A stretch of 64,000 bases of DNA from Salminus brasiliensis (taxonomy: Eukaryota > Chordata > Actinopteri > Characiformes > Bryconidae). This document shows positions 24,114 through 36,525 of the stretch, in pieces. Both the position numbers and the translations under genes were made by a program. Every line of letters starts with the position of its first letter. Position 1 is the stretch's first letter. The stretch is from assembly GCF_030463535.1 (NCBI RefSeq), contig NC_132901.1:3677640-3741639 (forward strand), read 5' to 3'. The notes below the pieces were generated by a model. The model was not told where the DNA came from, ran no database searches, and saw only the letters and a list, made by a program, of their open reading frames with translations.

Positions 24114-24925
24114 CTCAGGTGAATGTGTTTATTATCACTGATGATTCACTCCATTTCAGAAAGCATTACTGTACATCATACTGAGGCTAACAGCTAACAG
24201 CTAACAACGGTTCTACCTTCAGTGTTAGAACATGTGGAGGCATCTGGAGCCGAGCAGAGTCTTCAGAGCTGAAACGATGACCAGCTGTAGCCATAAGACA
24301 CGTCTCTGGACAACTTGGCTATGATTAGTCAGATTCAGTGGTGGATTTATCTGTTTTACCTTCTGTTAAATGAGACATAAAATAATATGTCATATAAACA
24401 ACTAAACAGAGCCTAAATGCTAACTCCAGCCACACAAGAGAAGGGAGAATGGCTGGGCAGAGGCTAAAAGCTAATGCTAGACGCAAAATAGCAATCAGTG
24501 CTACAGTTATTAGTGCTGAAGGACTGAGATGCTAATCTACTTTTAATAGCTTTGGTAAAGCTAACGCTAGGCTGACCGGCTACTGACTGTGCTGACTGGA
24601 CACAGCGAGAACTTAGAAAGCAACACCATCCAGTAAGACTTGAGAATAGTTACAGCAAATACGTTTGTTCGGATTTGGATTTGCTACAGTTCTAAGCTAC
24701 GCTACGCTAGGCTAGGTTGTGCTATGGTATGCGGCCAGTCAGTCATATACACTGAGTAATAACTGACGAGCTCCTTCAGGCAATAAACAGACGCTAACGG
24801 CTAACTGCTGCCTCTGAGGTAAGAAAACACTTCATGAGGTAAAAATGATCCATTTCTGAGTGAATATTGGTAATATGTATCAGTTCTAACTGAATATTGA
24901 TTATTTTAAAGCTTTAACTAAATCA
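24114..24925. other. Unit 2 trailing spacer up to LINE insertion
   Basis: Counterpart of 13546-14353. No gene seen. Confidence 0.68.
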
Positions 24926-27900
24926 TTTGTACATTATATTTGTACATTTGCGGCATTTAGCAGACGCTCTTATCCAGAGCGACTTACAAAGTGCTTTGCT
25001 ATTTACCCAAGAAAAGCCTTAGCTAGTTAGAATAGGCTAATAATTCAAAAGATACCTCCAAGCTTAGACATTACTAAACACAATACAATAAGGCGACCAT
25101 AGAACTATTCGTCCAAGTACTCTCTGAAGAGGTGGGTCTTCAGTCTGCGTTTGAAGACAGCGAGTGGCTCGGCCGTTCGGACACCCAGGGGCAGCTCGTT
25201 CCACCACTTTGGTGCCAGGACAGAAAAAAGCCTGGACGCTTGTCTTCCGCGGATTTTGAGGGATGGCGGGTCAAGCCGAGCCGTACTTGAAGCTCGAAGG
25301 GCTCTTGGTGCGGATCGGCTTTTGACCATTGCCATCAGGTACGGAGGGGCTGGTCCGTTCTTGGCTTTGTAGGCCAGCGTCAGGGTTTTAAATCTGATGC
25401 GGGCAGCTACTGGAAACCAGTGGAGAGAACGCAGCAGTGGAGTGACATGGCTAAATTTTGGGACATTGAAGACGACCCGTGCCGCTGCATTCTGGATGAG
25501 TTGCAGGGGCCTGATGGTGCGCAGAGGGAGACCAGCCAGAAGAGAGTTGCAGTAGTCAAGTCTGGAAGTGACGAGAGACTGAACAAGCACCTGGGTGGCC
25601 TCTCTAGAGAGGAAGGGTCGAATTCTCCGGATGTTGTACAGGAGGAATCTGCAGGACCGAGTTACGTTTGCAACATGACTTGAGAACGATAACTGATCAT
25701 CCATCACTACACCAAGGCTTCGGGCTTCAGTTGAAGGAGTGACCAGTGAGTTCTCAAAGGTGATGGCAAGATCGTTTCTTGGTCCAGCAGTTCCCGGGAT
25801 GTACAGCAGCTCCGTCTTGTAGGGGTTGAGTTTGAGATGGTGAGCCGCCATCCAAGACGAGACGTCGGCGAGGCATGCTGAGATACGGGCAGAAACCTGT
25901 GTGTCAGACGGTGGGAAAGAGAGCATGAGTTGAGTGTCATCGGCGTAGCAGTGGTAAGAGAATCCATGAGAGGATATCACTTTACCAAGAGAGTGAGTGT
26001 ATAGTGAGAAAAGAAGAGGACCAAGAACTGAGCCTTGTGGAACGCCAGTGGAGAGACTACAAGGAGCGGACGTGTCACCCTGCCATGTTACCTGGTATGA
26101 GCGTCCCTGCAGGTATGATGCAAACCATTGCCATGCAGAGCCGGTAATTCCAAGACCGGCAAGGATAGACAGGAGGATCTTGTGGTCCACTGTGTCAAAA
26201 GCTGCGGAGAGGTCGAGAAGGATCAGAACCGAGGACAGTCTGGCAGCTTTAGCTGCATGGAGCTTCTCTGTAACTGCAATGAGAGCAGTTTCAGTAGAGT
26301 GTGCAGCTTTGAAGCCAGACTGGTGGGGGTCCTGAAGATTGTTCAGAGTGAGAAAGAGAGACAGTTGGTTGTAGACGGAACGTTCAAGAATCTTTGAGAG
26401 AAAAGAGAGAAGAGAGATAGGTCTGTAGTTGCCGATGTCCAAGCTGTCTAGAGTTGGTTTCTTTAGGATGGGCACGACTCTGGCAGACTTGAAGGCCAAT
26501 GGTACATGACCTGATGACAAAGAGCTGTTTATGATAGAGGAGATAAAGGGAAGGAGGTTTGGAGCGATTGTTTGGAACAGAGGGGAAGGAACAGGGTCTA
26601 GTGGACAGGTGGTAGGATTATTGGAGGTGAGAAGATGTAGGAGGTCATCTGTGGAAAGAGGAGAGAAGCAGGTCAGAGAAGAGGGAGGAGGAGGGCAGTG
26701 CCTAGAGAGCTGGGTAGAGGCGGGGGGGAAAGATCGGCGGGTCTTGTCAACCTTTTCTTCAAAGAAGGAGACAAAATCATCTGCAGACAGGGTAGTGGGA
26801 GGTGGGGGAGTAGGAGGGTTGAGGAGAGAGGAGAAGATGGTGAATAGTTTGCGTGGGTCAGATGCAGAGGATTCCAATTTCCCCCTGTAGTAAGATGCTT
26901 TAGCGGCAGCAACTTCCATTCTAAACCTGGAGAGAAGAGACTGATAAGAGTGGAGGTCGGAGTCATGTTGTGACTTCCGCCACTTCCTTTCAGCCAGTCT
27001 TAGCTCTCTGCGGTTGTTGCGGAGAACATCTGACAGCCACGGGGAAGGTGGAGAAGAATTTGCTGACCTAGTGGAGAAAGGGCAGAGAAGGTCGACAGAG
27101 GTGGAAATAGAAGAGAGGAGAGTGTCTGTAGCAGTTTCAAGTGGGAGAGAGGAGAAAGATTCAAGATGGGGAAGAGTGGTCAGGACAGTTGAGGCAAGAG
27201 CTGAGGGGGAAACAGAGCGAAGATTGCGGTGAAGAGTGGAAGAACTTGCAGAAGTGGTAGTTGAAGGAGCAGAGAGGGGGAGTGAGAAGGAGAGAAAGTG
27301 GTGATCAGAGAAGTCCAAAGGAGTCACAGCCACATCCAGAGCAGGGACAGGTCTGCTGAAGATCAGGTCCAGAGTGTTCCCTGCTCTGTGTGTTGGTGCA
27401 GACTGGTTGAACGCGAGATCAAAAGAGGATAGGATTGGGAGAAGGCATGAAGACTGGAGTTTCTCTGATGGAAGGTTGAAGTCACCAAGTAGAATAAGTG
27501 GGGCGTCAACAGGGAGTCCACTCAAGAGAACATCCAGTTCATCAACGAAACTGCCCAAAGGACCAGGAGGACGATAGAGAACAATGATGAGAAGTCTAGT
27601 GGGAGAGGAGACAGTAACAGCATGGTATTCAAAAGAGGAAATGTCAAGATTAGAAAAAGAGAGCGGGGTGAAGCGCCACAGAGGAGAGAGAATTAAACCA
27701 GTGCCGCCGCCCCTGCCAGTCTTTCGTGGAGAGTGGGAAAAGACAAAGGCAGACGACAAGGCAGCTGGAGTTGCAGAGTTGTCCGGGGTGATCCACGTCT
27801 CAGTCAGTGCCAGGAAGTTTAGAGACCGAGCAGAAGCAAAAGCTGAAATGAAATCTGCCTTCTGCACTGCAGACTGGCAATTCCATAGTCCCCCAGTTAC

Positions 27901-28226
27901 CATCACATTGGTATTAGAACAAGGTGGGTAAATGAGGTTACCGGAATTGCGGCGTCTGCACCGGTATCTGCACCTCCGGCTGCTGTCAGAGGTGAGGACA
28001 GGAATTGCAAAGCACATCTTCAAGTATAACAGAACAGAGTTGAGTAAAAAAAAAAGTTTTTGCAGCAGATATTCTAGCTAGGAGTCATGACGTCTAACAA
28101 ACACCTAATTTATCAAGATTGGAGGCACTTGGCTCCTCCTCTGCAATTCACACTTCTAGCTGGCCTGAAACTACACCTGAATCAGCACCTCAATCAACTA
28201 GTGAGCACCAAGCTTCTATGTTAACC
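24926..28226 (-). mobile_element. L2-type LINE, near full length (unit 2)
   Basis: A 3.3-kb insertion between TAACTAAATCA and TTACTGTGGTAAAACG, compared with the empty site in units 1 and 4. It is in minus orientation: the 5' end is at about 28226. The 3' end, at the left, carries the fish L2-type tail GCATTTAGCAGACGCTCTTA followed by an ATGTACAAAT-type simple tail. About 8 bp of the empty-site sequence differ, so a clean target duplication is not visible. It encodes one long endonuclease/reverse transcriptase ORF. Confidence 0.9.
25105..28017 (-). CDS. LINE ORF2: endonuclease-reverse transcriptase, intact (970 aa)
   Basis: Non-LTR retrotransposon protein that nicks target DNA and primes reverse transcription. 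The first ATG is at 28017 (the frame extends two codons further to a TTG). The N-terminal apurinic-type endonuclease covers about residues 39-243, with LWNCQS, LTETW, GDFNLP (178-183) and SDHHF (237-241). The reverse transcriptase covers about 510-770, with NYRPISLLS, QSGFKAAHSTETA, LDLSAAFDTVDH, GVPQGSVLGPLLF and YADD (691-694). The C-terminus ends [10 protein letters not shown]...[22 protein letters not shown] and the tail point to the L2 clade. No stop or frameshift is seen. After RT motif YADD it has LNPYKTELL where the unit 3 copy has LNPSKTELL. A separate ORF1 is not visible upstream within the element. Confidence 0.92.
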   Translation of the reverse strand: MCFAIPVLTSDSSRRCRYRCRRRNSGNLIYPPCSNTNVMVTGGLWNCQSAVQKADFISAFASARSLNFLALTETWITPDNSATPAALSSAFVFSHSPRKTGRGGGTGLILSPLWRFTPLSFSNLDISSFEYHAVTVSSPTRLLIIVLYRPPGPLGSFVDELDVLLSGLPVDAPLILLGDFNLPSEKLQSSCLLPILSSFDLAFNQSAPTHRAGNTLDLIFSRPVPALDVAVTPLDFSDHHFLSFSLPLSAPSTTTSASSSTLHRNLRSVSPSALASTVLTTLPHLESFSSLPLETATDTLLSSISTSVDLLCPFSTRSANSSPPSPWLSDVLRNNRRELRLAERKWRKSQHDSDLHSYQSLLSRFRMEVAAAKASYYRGKLESSASDPRKLFTIFSSLLNPPTPPPPTTLSADDFVSFFEEKVDKTRRSFPPASTQLSRHCPPPPSSLTCFSPLSTDDLLHLLTSNNPTTCPLDPVPSPLFQTIAPNLLPFISSIINSSLSSGHVPLAFKSARVVPILKKPTLDSLDIGNYRPISLLSFLSKILERSVYNQLSLFLTLNNLQDPHQSGFKAAHSTETALIAVTEKLHAAKAARLSSVLILLDLSAAFDTVDHKILLSILAGLGITGSAWQWFASYLQGRSYQVTWQGDTSAPCSLSTGVPQGSVLGPLLFSLYTHSLGKVISSHGFSYHCYADDTQLMLSFPPSDTQVSARISACLADVSSWMAAHHLKLNPYKTELLYIPGTAGPRNDLAITFENSLVTPSTEARSLGVVMDDQLSFSSHVANVTRSCRFLLYNIRRIRPFLSREATQVLVQSLVTSRLDYCNSLLAGLPLRTIRPLQLIQNAAARVVFNVPKFSHVTPLLRSLHWFPVAARIRFKTLTLAYKAKNGPAPPYLMAMVKSRSAPRALRASSTARLDPPSLKIRGRQASRLFSVLAPKWWNELPLGVRTAEPLAVFKRRLKTHLFREYLDE

Positions 28227-28238
28227 TTACTGTGGTAA

Positions 28239-29507
28239 AACGTCTGGTTATGACTGAGGACTCTAGCTAGCTAACAAGCTAACTAGCTGTAATGGAACGT
28301 AATGGCATTACTTTTATGCTAATGACTTTTAGGTATTAGATAGTGTGGTTTTAATTAGCATGAGGGAATTGTAGCTACGTAGCTAAGTAACATTATGTTG
28401 TAATGAAATCCGACTTTAATGGTTTAAACGAAGTTTTCAAATCTGAATCTTTTCACATCGCCAAGCTTTTTCACAACAGCCGTCCCCATTATCAGCCACT
28501 TCCCCGAAGTCAGCATTTCCGCCCTAGATGCACAAGATTACCACGTTGTTGTCATCTATGTCAAATATATCAAATATAACATGGATATTTGACGTAGTTT
28601 AGCATGTGATTGTGATTTTTGTCATGTTACATTCCCATTAGTTAGCTAACTAGCTACGTCTTTTTTCAGTCATTAGCACGGGGAGCTAGCTAACCATAAA
28701 CGCTCATTCACACCATAAAAGTTTTTCAGGACGGGTTTGTGAGCATAAATGTGGGTATTTATTTATACATATTTAATATTTTTATTTAATAGCTTTTTTG
28801 TTTTACTTCAGATATTTAAAAAAAAAATTATTCTATATTGGACAAGTTTCTTTAAGTCTCTTTTCACTATACTGTTTTCCCCAAAATGACCCTTGCTGAC
28901 CATAAAGCAGGGCTGATTTACCGTATTTTACCTCAGTAATCAGATTTTTAAAAGGTTTAAAGATGACTGAAGTGCTGTTGATTCAGTATGAATTTAGGGT
29001 GCAAAAGTGACACTGAATCATCATCAGATTAGATAATTGATTCAGTGAATGATTCAATTAATTGATTCAATTAATTAATGTCGACAGTTTAGCATTGACT
29101 CAACATCTGTTTAATGACTGATTGCTATCGGAGTAGAACTTGGTGGAGGAAGTGACTGATTGGAGAGGTAAGACTTGGCGGTAGCGCTAGATGACTAGTC
29201 TGACCTCACGTCTGACCTCACGTCTGATCTTCACTATTTTCTTTCCTCAAAATGACCTGTGCTGCATAAAGCAGAGCTGATTTACCGTATTTTACCTCAG
29301 TAATCATATTTTTAAAAGGTTTAAAGATGTCTGAGGTGGCGTCAATCTTCTGTTGATGTTTTGTTAAAATTTCAGGGTTGATTCAGTATGAATTTAGGGA
29401 GCAAAATTGACGATGAATCAACATAAGATTGGATTATTGATTCAAAGAATGACGTTAACGGCGAAACTTTAACGTTGACTTAACATCTATTCAATGACTG
29501 ATGAATG
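28239..29507. other. Unit 3 5' spacer
   Basis: As in unit 2, but with a short deletion giving TTTTACTTCAGATATTTAAA near 28800, shared with unit 4 and, with slight changes, unit 5. No gene seen. Confidence 0.7.
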
Positions 29508-30348
29508 CCTCATTAACACACACCTCAAACAGTAATACTAACCCCATCAGAAACCTCATTAACACACACCTCAAACATTAACACTAACCCCATCAGAAAC
29601 CTCATTAACACACACCTCAAACAGTAACACTAACCCCATTAGAAACCTCATTAACACACACCTCAAACAGTAAAACTAACCCCATTAAAAACTGCATTAA
29701 CATACACATCAAACAGGAATACTAACCCCATTAGAAACCTCATTAACACACACCACAAACAGTAACACTAACCCCAGTAGAAACCTCATCAACACACACC
29801 TCAAACAGTAACACTAACCCCATCAGAAACCTCATTAACACACACCTCAAACAGTAAGAATATCCCCATGAGAAACTTCATTAACACACACCTCAAACAG
29901 TAACACTAACCCCATTAGAAACCTTATTAACACACCTTAAACAGTAACACTAACCCCATTAGATACCTCATTAACACACACATCAAACATTAACACTCAC
30001 CCCATAAGAAACCTCATTAACACACACCTCAAACAGTAACACTAACCCCATCAGAAACCTCATTAACACACACCTCAAACAGTAACACCCCATAAGAAAC
30101 CTCATTAACACACACCTCAAACAGTAACACTAACCCCATAAGAAACCTCATTAACACACACCTCAAACAGTAACACTAACCCCATTAGTAACAACATTAA
30201 CACACACCTCAAACAGTAACACTAACCCCATTAGAAACCTTATTAACAAACCTTAAACAGTAACACTAACCCCATTAGAAACCTCATTAACACACACCTC
30301 AAACAGTAACACTAACCCCATTAGAAACCTCATTAACACACACCTCAG
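29508..30348. repeat. 46-bp minisatellite array, unit 3 (~18 copies)
   Basis: 841 bp. The order of variant copies (for example CATCAAACAGGAATACTAAC, then AGTAAGAATATCCCCATGAG, then ATTAGTAACAACATTAAC) is the same as in the unit 4 array. Confidence 0.94.
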
Positions 30349-31409
30349 GAACTCAACAAATGTAAACCCATTACATCACATCTTCTCCACCTCATTAAAC
30401 CCTTCTTATTTTACACCACCTTCATCATCTACTACCATACCACATCCTCCCTCACGAACAGGCCCAATTCCTCAGATTCGGACTCAACCCAGAACAGTCC
30501 TCCTTACCAACTATCCTACATCACTGGACCTCTTCACTGGTTCAGAAGCTCGCTCTTCCACACTCTTCCCTAGACTACAGCTGATCTCTGAGCTGAAACT
30601 ATCCCTTTAATCAATGCTCTCGTCTGGACTACGGTGGACTGATGCTAGCGTAGCACTCTTCCTGTAAACCATGTGATCCACCAAGCCCATTTCAGTCGAC
30701 TTCAGGAGGTTCGTTTTTGGACACAAACCTGGAAACATCTGCTCATCTCCAGACTTTTAATTCAGACAAGGCCTTGATTCAGCCCATCTGCTTCCAGCCA
30801 TCCAGACAAGGCCTTGATTTGGGAAGCTCATACAGTATCTTCATCTAGATGAAGAAGCGTCTTTCAGAGAAGAGCACAGAAGGTGTATTAGCTTTGACCT
30901 TGACCTGAAACAGTGTCCATATCACTACACACTAATTCAGCCGCTCAGCCATACTGTCCCCGCCTCACTGAGAGACTACAGCATGTAGGAGTCAGCAGGA
31001 GCCCCGTCCAGTATGCTAGCAATACAGCAGTGTGTTGTGTGTATTCATGTTGGTAGATGTAGAGTGGTCTTCGTAGCCGTGTTCCTCATCCGGGTCCATT
31101 ACAACGCATAGCACCAGGAAGCTCCTACAGGAGGAACCTCAACGGTGGGGTGGTTAGCCTCTGAAGAACTGTAGCATTCAGATAATGGACTATATTGTAG
31201 ATATTTTCAACAGCTGGACACGTCGGCCGACTGTATAATTCTGAACACAATATATTTATATATACATATACTGCCTGGCCACCACTAGATTTAACTTAGC
31301 AAATAGATAAGAGCTTCCCATTGGATAATTGTAGCCTTAAGAAAACCACTTGCTAGTGAGGCTAACCGGCAGAAACGGCTTTAGTTGCTAAGGACAGAGA
31401 TTTATCGTA
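30349..31409. other. Unit 3 spacer downstream of the 46-bp array
   Basis: Resembles unit 1 in keeping both AGACAAGGCCTTGATT repeats and the ACAATATATTTATATATACA junction. No gene seen. Confidence 0.6.
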
Positions 31410-31705
31410 CAGAGGTAGATCTACTTCACTACTGTACTAAAGTACTAAAATACTGTATCTGTATCTACTGGAGTATTATATACTTTTTTACTTCACTACA
31501 TATTTTAGTGTTTACATTGTTTATGTGCTGCATCGTTACTCGTTACAATTATAACGAACCATTTCAAACCCACATCATCACCTCCAGAGCACAAGATGGC
31601 GCTCTCACCGGGTTTGATGAAGCCGCCTCAGCATTGTACAGAAAATGTTGAGTACCTGAGTGCCACTCAAGTCACTTTTACTCAAGTCTGGGTCTCTAGT
31701 ACTTT
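31410..31705. mobile_element. Non-autonomous DNA-transposon relic, unit 3
   Basis: Both ends are present, as in unit 2. Confidence 0.45.
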
Positions 31706-31789
31706 CTACATGTCTGGCTAGTAAGCATAAAGATTGGACTCTGGAGCAACGGGAGGACGATGTGGTTCAGGGAGAGTCCATTGTTACAC

Positions 31790-31874
31790 ATGGACCGGCC
31801 ACCAGACCTGAACCCCATTGAGAATCTTTGGGATCAGAGAAGCAGATGCACACTAGCAGACATAGAATACCCAT
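31790..31874 (+). pseudogene. Short Tc1-like transposase fragment, unit 3
   Basis: The same PPDLNPIENLWDQ frame as at 18377. Confidence 0.65.
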
Positions 31875-33032
31875 AATGCACATGTCCCAAATCTGTGTTC
31901 ACTACCTTTAGTGGAATTCTGTTCCCTATAATAGTGCCCTATATAGTGATCTGGTCTTACTGGTTGAGTAGTACCATAGTACTTGTGTTGTGTGATGTGT
32001 CAATCAGGTGTAAATCTGCTACGCTTGACACCCCTAAGGCATGCTTTTGTTCACACTATAATTAACGCTATGATGGCGATGGTATCTGGAACTGCTGTTC
32101 CCTGTTCCTGCAGCTGGTGGCAGCAGAGGACACAACTAATCTGTGCAGTTACCATGCAATCGATCCATGGTGAAGCCAAATCTCACATCTGCGGCCTGAA
32201 TTCACCCCCTAATACCTGAGGACCCTGAGGAGCATCTTATTTAGCCTGCTACATTATTTAGCATTAGACTATTAGCCAAAATTAGCCTGACATAAGCCAA
32301 TGAATGTGGAAGACCCTTATTCATGGATGGGAGACCCGAGTTCCCTTCCTAGCTGAAGGCTACACCAATGAAACTGGGAAGTGAGCCTCCAAAATGTCTT
32401 CAAACCTGCTATGGTCAGGTCTTCTTGCTAACTTTCTGTTAGTGATCATGATGGACTACAGCTGGTAGCTTCTCAACGCCCACATTACCAGCCCTGAGTG
32501 GACTGACCAACACACAGTACAACGGGAAAGTCCAGGGAGGTCAGTGCAGATCTGAGGAGGACGACTGTAGTAGACGTGTGCTGCTGAAGAGTGTCTCTAC
32601 ATGCACCAGCTGCATCTCCTACAGACAGCAGCTAAGACAGTACGCCACCTACTGGTCAACAGTAAGTATTACAGAGGGAGAAGATCTTACAGAGGGAAGC
32701 GATGATGTAAAGCTCTCTGTTACAATTTAAAAATAGGATCAAATTGATTGATTGATTGATGTTAATGAGCATTGTTACATCGTTCGTTTGATCTCCTGTT
32801 TTATTTTCTCAGCAAAGACAAATCATCTCATAAAAGCATCTTCCTGTTTTAACTGCAGGTGAACAGAGGACACGCGGACACTGGGCGGAACTCGCCATGG
32901 CAACCGAGCAGCTCTTTCTATTGATGACATCACAATGGTGGAGCTCCCTGTCACAGTCTTCCGAGCTCGGAACTCCTTCACTTCTTCTCAGGACACTGAG
33001 GAAGAGACAAGCTGTCCGACTTGGTCCTGACG
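31875..33032. other. Unit 3 spacer before the 12-bp repeat
   Basis: No gene supported. The leader-like donor ACAGTAAGT and acceptor TTTTCTCAG are conserved (about 32663 and 32812). The exon-like CTGGTGGCAGCAGAGG segment near 32114 has a change to CCATGGTG that would remove its donor, arguing against it being an exon. Confidence 0.4.
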
Positions 33033-33591
33033 TTTGTCTTAGCGATTGACTTAGCAGCAGTCGTAGCGGTTCACTTAGCGACAGTCTTAGTGAACGTCTT
33101 AGTGGTAGTCTTAGCGACAGTCTTAGTGATTGTCTTAGTGACAGTTTTAGTCTCACTGACTGGCTTAGCGATTTAGTGACTACCGTAGTTATTGGCTTGG
33201 TCACAGCCTTAGCTATTAGCTTAGTCATAGTCTTAGAGACTAAACTGGTGATTGTCCTAGCGACAGTTTCACTGATTGGCTTAGCGACTTAGTGACTGGC
33301 GTAGTTTTTGGCTTAGTCACAGTCTTAGCTACTACCTTAATCATAGTCTTAGAGACTAACTTAGTGATTGTCTTAGAGACAGTCTTAGGGATTGTCCTAG
33401 CCACTGGCTTAGTGACAGTTTTAGCTGTTGGCTTAGCATTAGACTTAGCCACTGGCATAGCTTATACTATTAGTGACTAGCTTAGCAAGAGACAGTCTTA
33501 GCTATTGGCTTAGTCACATTCTTAGCTGTTGGCTTAGCGACAGTATTAGCAACTGGCTTAGCCACAGTGTTAGTTATTGTCTTAGCTGTAG
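33033..33591. repeat. 12-bp minisatellite, unit 3
   Basis: About 559 bp. An 8-bp shortening at CTTAGCAAGAGACAG (near 33481) breaks the 12-bp phase that the other units keep. Confidence 0.9.
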
Positions 33592-33620
33592 GGAATTGCA
33601 GGTTCTTCATCCAGCAGTAG

Positions 33621-35688
33621 ATGATGGAGCAGGAGTCTACAGCTACAGGTCATTCATACAGTTCTGCTGGAATCTGATCTTACAGATCCACACTTTGTTG
33701 CTTTGATTAGATTTTAGATTTAGGTCTCGGGATCCATGTTTACTCTCTGTGATGTGAACTGGAATAAGCTCTGTTAGGAGCTTCATTAAGAGCTAAGAGA
33801 ATTGTAGGCACTACCTACTCCATTCTAGACGTCAGTCTGTACAGACTCCAACCCTTATGTCCTGTATTTAGATGTTGGGCGGCGAAAGAGGAAAAGAAAG
33901 GAGGAGGGCAGCCAGAGGTTCTCACAGAGAACAACCGAGGTTGCCAGAAGTAAAAGCCCGGTAAGGAAGAGAAGGAAGGGAGAAGTTAGCCAGCCCAAGA
34001 TAATGACCAGAAGACAGCGGAGTGACATCAAGCCAGGTTAGCCCATTGGCCAGACCACTGCACACAAGGAAGTGGTCCAGTATTTAGTGCAATAGCCTGT
34101 GCTGCTAATAGATAGACTCCTGAGAGATGATGGGGAGAGAGCTGATGTTCAGCTTCAACACTGTTTGTTTTCCACAGACACTTTTGCCTCTCTCTACGTC
34201 ACTGGAGAGAAACTGGGAGAAGGAGGCTTCGGCGCCGTCTTCGAGGGAACCCGGGTTTCCGACGGCCTACAGGTTCTTAAATCACCCCTCCAGAACTTCA
34301 TTATCTCATCTGTTCCCTTTTCAGTCCTCATAACATTCACACCTCGTCTCCTCTCTGTCTGCAGGTGGCCGTTAAATTCGTCACCAAGCGGGACGACGAT
34401 GAATACGTCCAATGCGTAAGTGCACCTGGAAGCCAGGTTTTACTGTCCGATCACACATCACGCTCCCAGACTTCACTGCACTCACCTTTCCACCAACCTT
34501 GCCCTGTGTTCCTGTTCTTCCAGCCTGTTCAGCTCAGGACCGTGCCCATGGAGGTGGCTCTAATGAACAGGATGAGCCAGCCACCCACCAGCAATGTGGT
34601 GAAGCTCATCGAGTGGTTCGACGAGCCTGAGCGCTACATCCTGGTCCTGGAGCGCCCAGATCCTTGCCAGGACTTGCAGTCCTTGATCGACCAGTGGGGA
34701 GGTTCGGTCAGTGAAGAGATAGCCAGGGACATCATGCTCCAGACGGTGGAGGCAGCAAGAACGTGCCAGAAGCGAGGTGTCCTGCACAGAGACATCAAAC
34801 TGGAGAACTTCCTGATCAACACAGACACCTCAGAGATCAAGCTGATCGACTTCGGCTGTGGGGACTGGGTCAAGAAAGGCGGATACCGTGAATTTGCAGG
34901 TAAACTGGAGTCTAGGGACGAAATTTACACGTTACCTTAGAAACATGAGTCTGAGAGGACCCATGTGTCCCTCTCATGGCCACTTCACTGGAAAGTTAAC
35001 GAGCTGGACGCTCTTCTTCTTTTATGTTCTCAGGCACCTTTCAGTACTGCCCCCCAGAGTTCTTTCTAAAGGGGAGGTACCACGCCAGTCCTGCGACAGT
35101 CTGGTCTCTAGGAGTCCTACTGTTCAGGCTGGTTAGTGGACACCTTCCCTTTACAGACGAGCAGGAAATCGTGGAGGGGCTTCTGAGCTTCAAGGACCAC
35201 CTATCCAATGGTGAGATATCTGAGAGCCTCCTCGAGAGACTCTTAGAAGTTCAGGACGACGTGTTCTGCACGGTCGTCTTTCTGAAATGTACTTAAGTAT
35301 CTCTCTCACATCCAATCCAATCCCGTCCCTCTGCACAGAATGCTGCAATCTGATTAGGAGGTGTCTGCAGCGCAACCCATCCCAGAGGCCCAAAGTGAAG
35401 CAGATCCTGAAGCACGACTGGTTCCAGTGCAGCGTTCCTACCGAGGATCAGGTTAGCCATGGAAAATGAGAACGACTGCTTAGAGAAGAAACAGTAGAAG
35501 CTAAAATATCTAGAGTTGTGATCGAGGAGGCGAAGGAAAGAAAAACTACTAGAAATGAAGAGGAAGATCTGAATTTTAAGGATTTCTGATCCTTAGACGT
35601 GCTTCCGTCTCCAATGCGTATCTCCTGGGTTGTGTTTCAGGTCCTGAGAACAGAGCAGCCTTCAGAGCAGAGGAGACAAACCGTCTGA
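33621..35688 (+). CDS. PIM-like serine/threonine protein kinase, copy 3
   Basis: Exons 33621-33648, 33872-34036, 34178-34272, 34365-34415, 34524-34899, 35034-35210, 35339-35451 and 35641-35688. Predicted 350 aa with Arg118 and Gln195, a combination not seen in the other copies. One synonymous change is visible in the N-terminal exon (AGT for Ser60). The intron before the last coding exon has TTTTAAGGATT where other copies have TCTCAGCATT near 35575, upstream of the conserved acceptor. Catalytic motifs are intact. Confidence 0.87.
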
Positions 35689-35780
35689 AGTTGGCCCGTT
35701 TCATCAACAGGTAAAAATGGGTATAAGGAGCTCCAGCGTTGAGCTGTGGAGCTGTGGAGCTGTGTTTTATGGAATGATGG

Positions 35781-36035
35781 TGCTCCATCCAATAAGTCTG
35801 GGATGAGTTGGGGATGAGGTGAGTTGGTGATAATCCTGAGCTGACTAACGCTCTCGTCACTGAATGCAATCAAATTCTCACAGCAGTGCTCCTCCAAATT
35901 TTAGTAGAAAGCCTTCTTCCCTGGCAGTAGAGAGAGTTACCCCAACAAAAGCAGGATCAACTCTTTTAAATGCCGTTAATTTTGGAAGAAGCAGTGAATG
36001 AACAGGCGTCCCAATACTTTAGTCAATATAGTGTA
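35781..36035 (+). mobile_element. Decayed Tc1-like 3' end in last intron, unit 3
   Basis: Paralogue of the relic at 11800, with TACTTTAGTCAATATAGTGT at its terminus. Confidence 0.62.
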
Positions 36036-36525
36036 GAGTCCCTAAAGTCTTTACAGGAAGCCCCAGCAGTGTGTGTAGCTGGGAATGGGTACACTTGACG
36101 TGCTTTGGCTTGCTTAAGGAAATTCCCATGTAAGGCTGGGAACTGTTTACCCTCGTCTTAATGACGACGACTCCGTCTGATAAATGATGAGAGTGAACGG
36201 CGGATTCTGGAAGGTGGGAAAGTTCACCACTGGTTTAATCTGCTGCTGTCTTAGAGGCCTGACACCAGTGTTTGTGGAAATGGGGGTCAGCAGAGCTCCG
36301 AGAGGGGGGGCGGGACAGAGGGCCAGTTCACTCTTACAGTGAAGATCACCTCATTCCCTTTAAGCGCTAAGCGCTCCCCACTTCTCGTAGAGCTTAGAAG
36401 CCTTTTTTTGGACAGAAGCACCAAACAGTGTATGAACCAAAAGCCTGTGAAGCGGTTAGCCTTTAGCTCACTGCTGCGCTGAGTAGAAGCTGCTGCTGCT
36501 GCTGTGTTGATTGTGTGTGTTTCAG

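Larger units (their letters stand above)
14377..28238 (+). repeat. Tandem segmental-duplication unit 2
   Basis: Second unit, about 13.9 kb. From 20208 to 22716 it aligns to unit 1 at a constant offset of 10568 without indels. Its differences from unit 1 are a shorter 46-bp array, several deletions near 17425-17625, retention of about 250 bp missing from unit 1 near 7000, and a 3.3-kb L2-type LINE at its 3' end. Confidence 0.9.

Noticed and set aside
25151-27931. Many + strand ORFs over the LINE
   Set aside because: They are antisense to the 970-codon endonuclease-reverse transcriptase frame on the minus strand.
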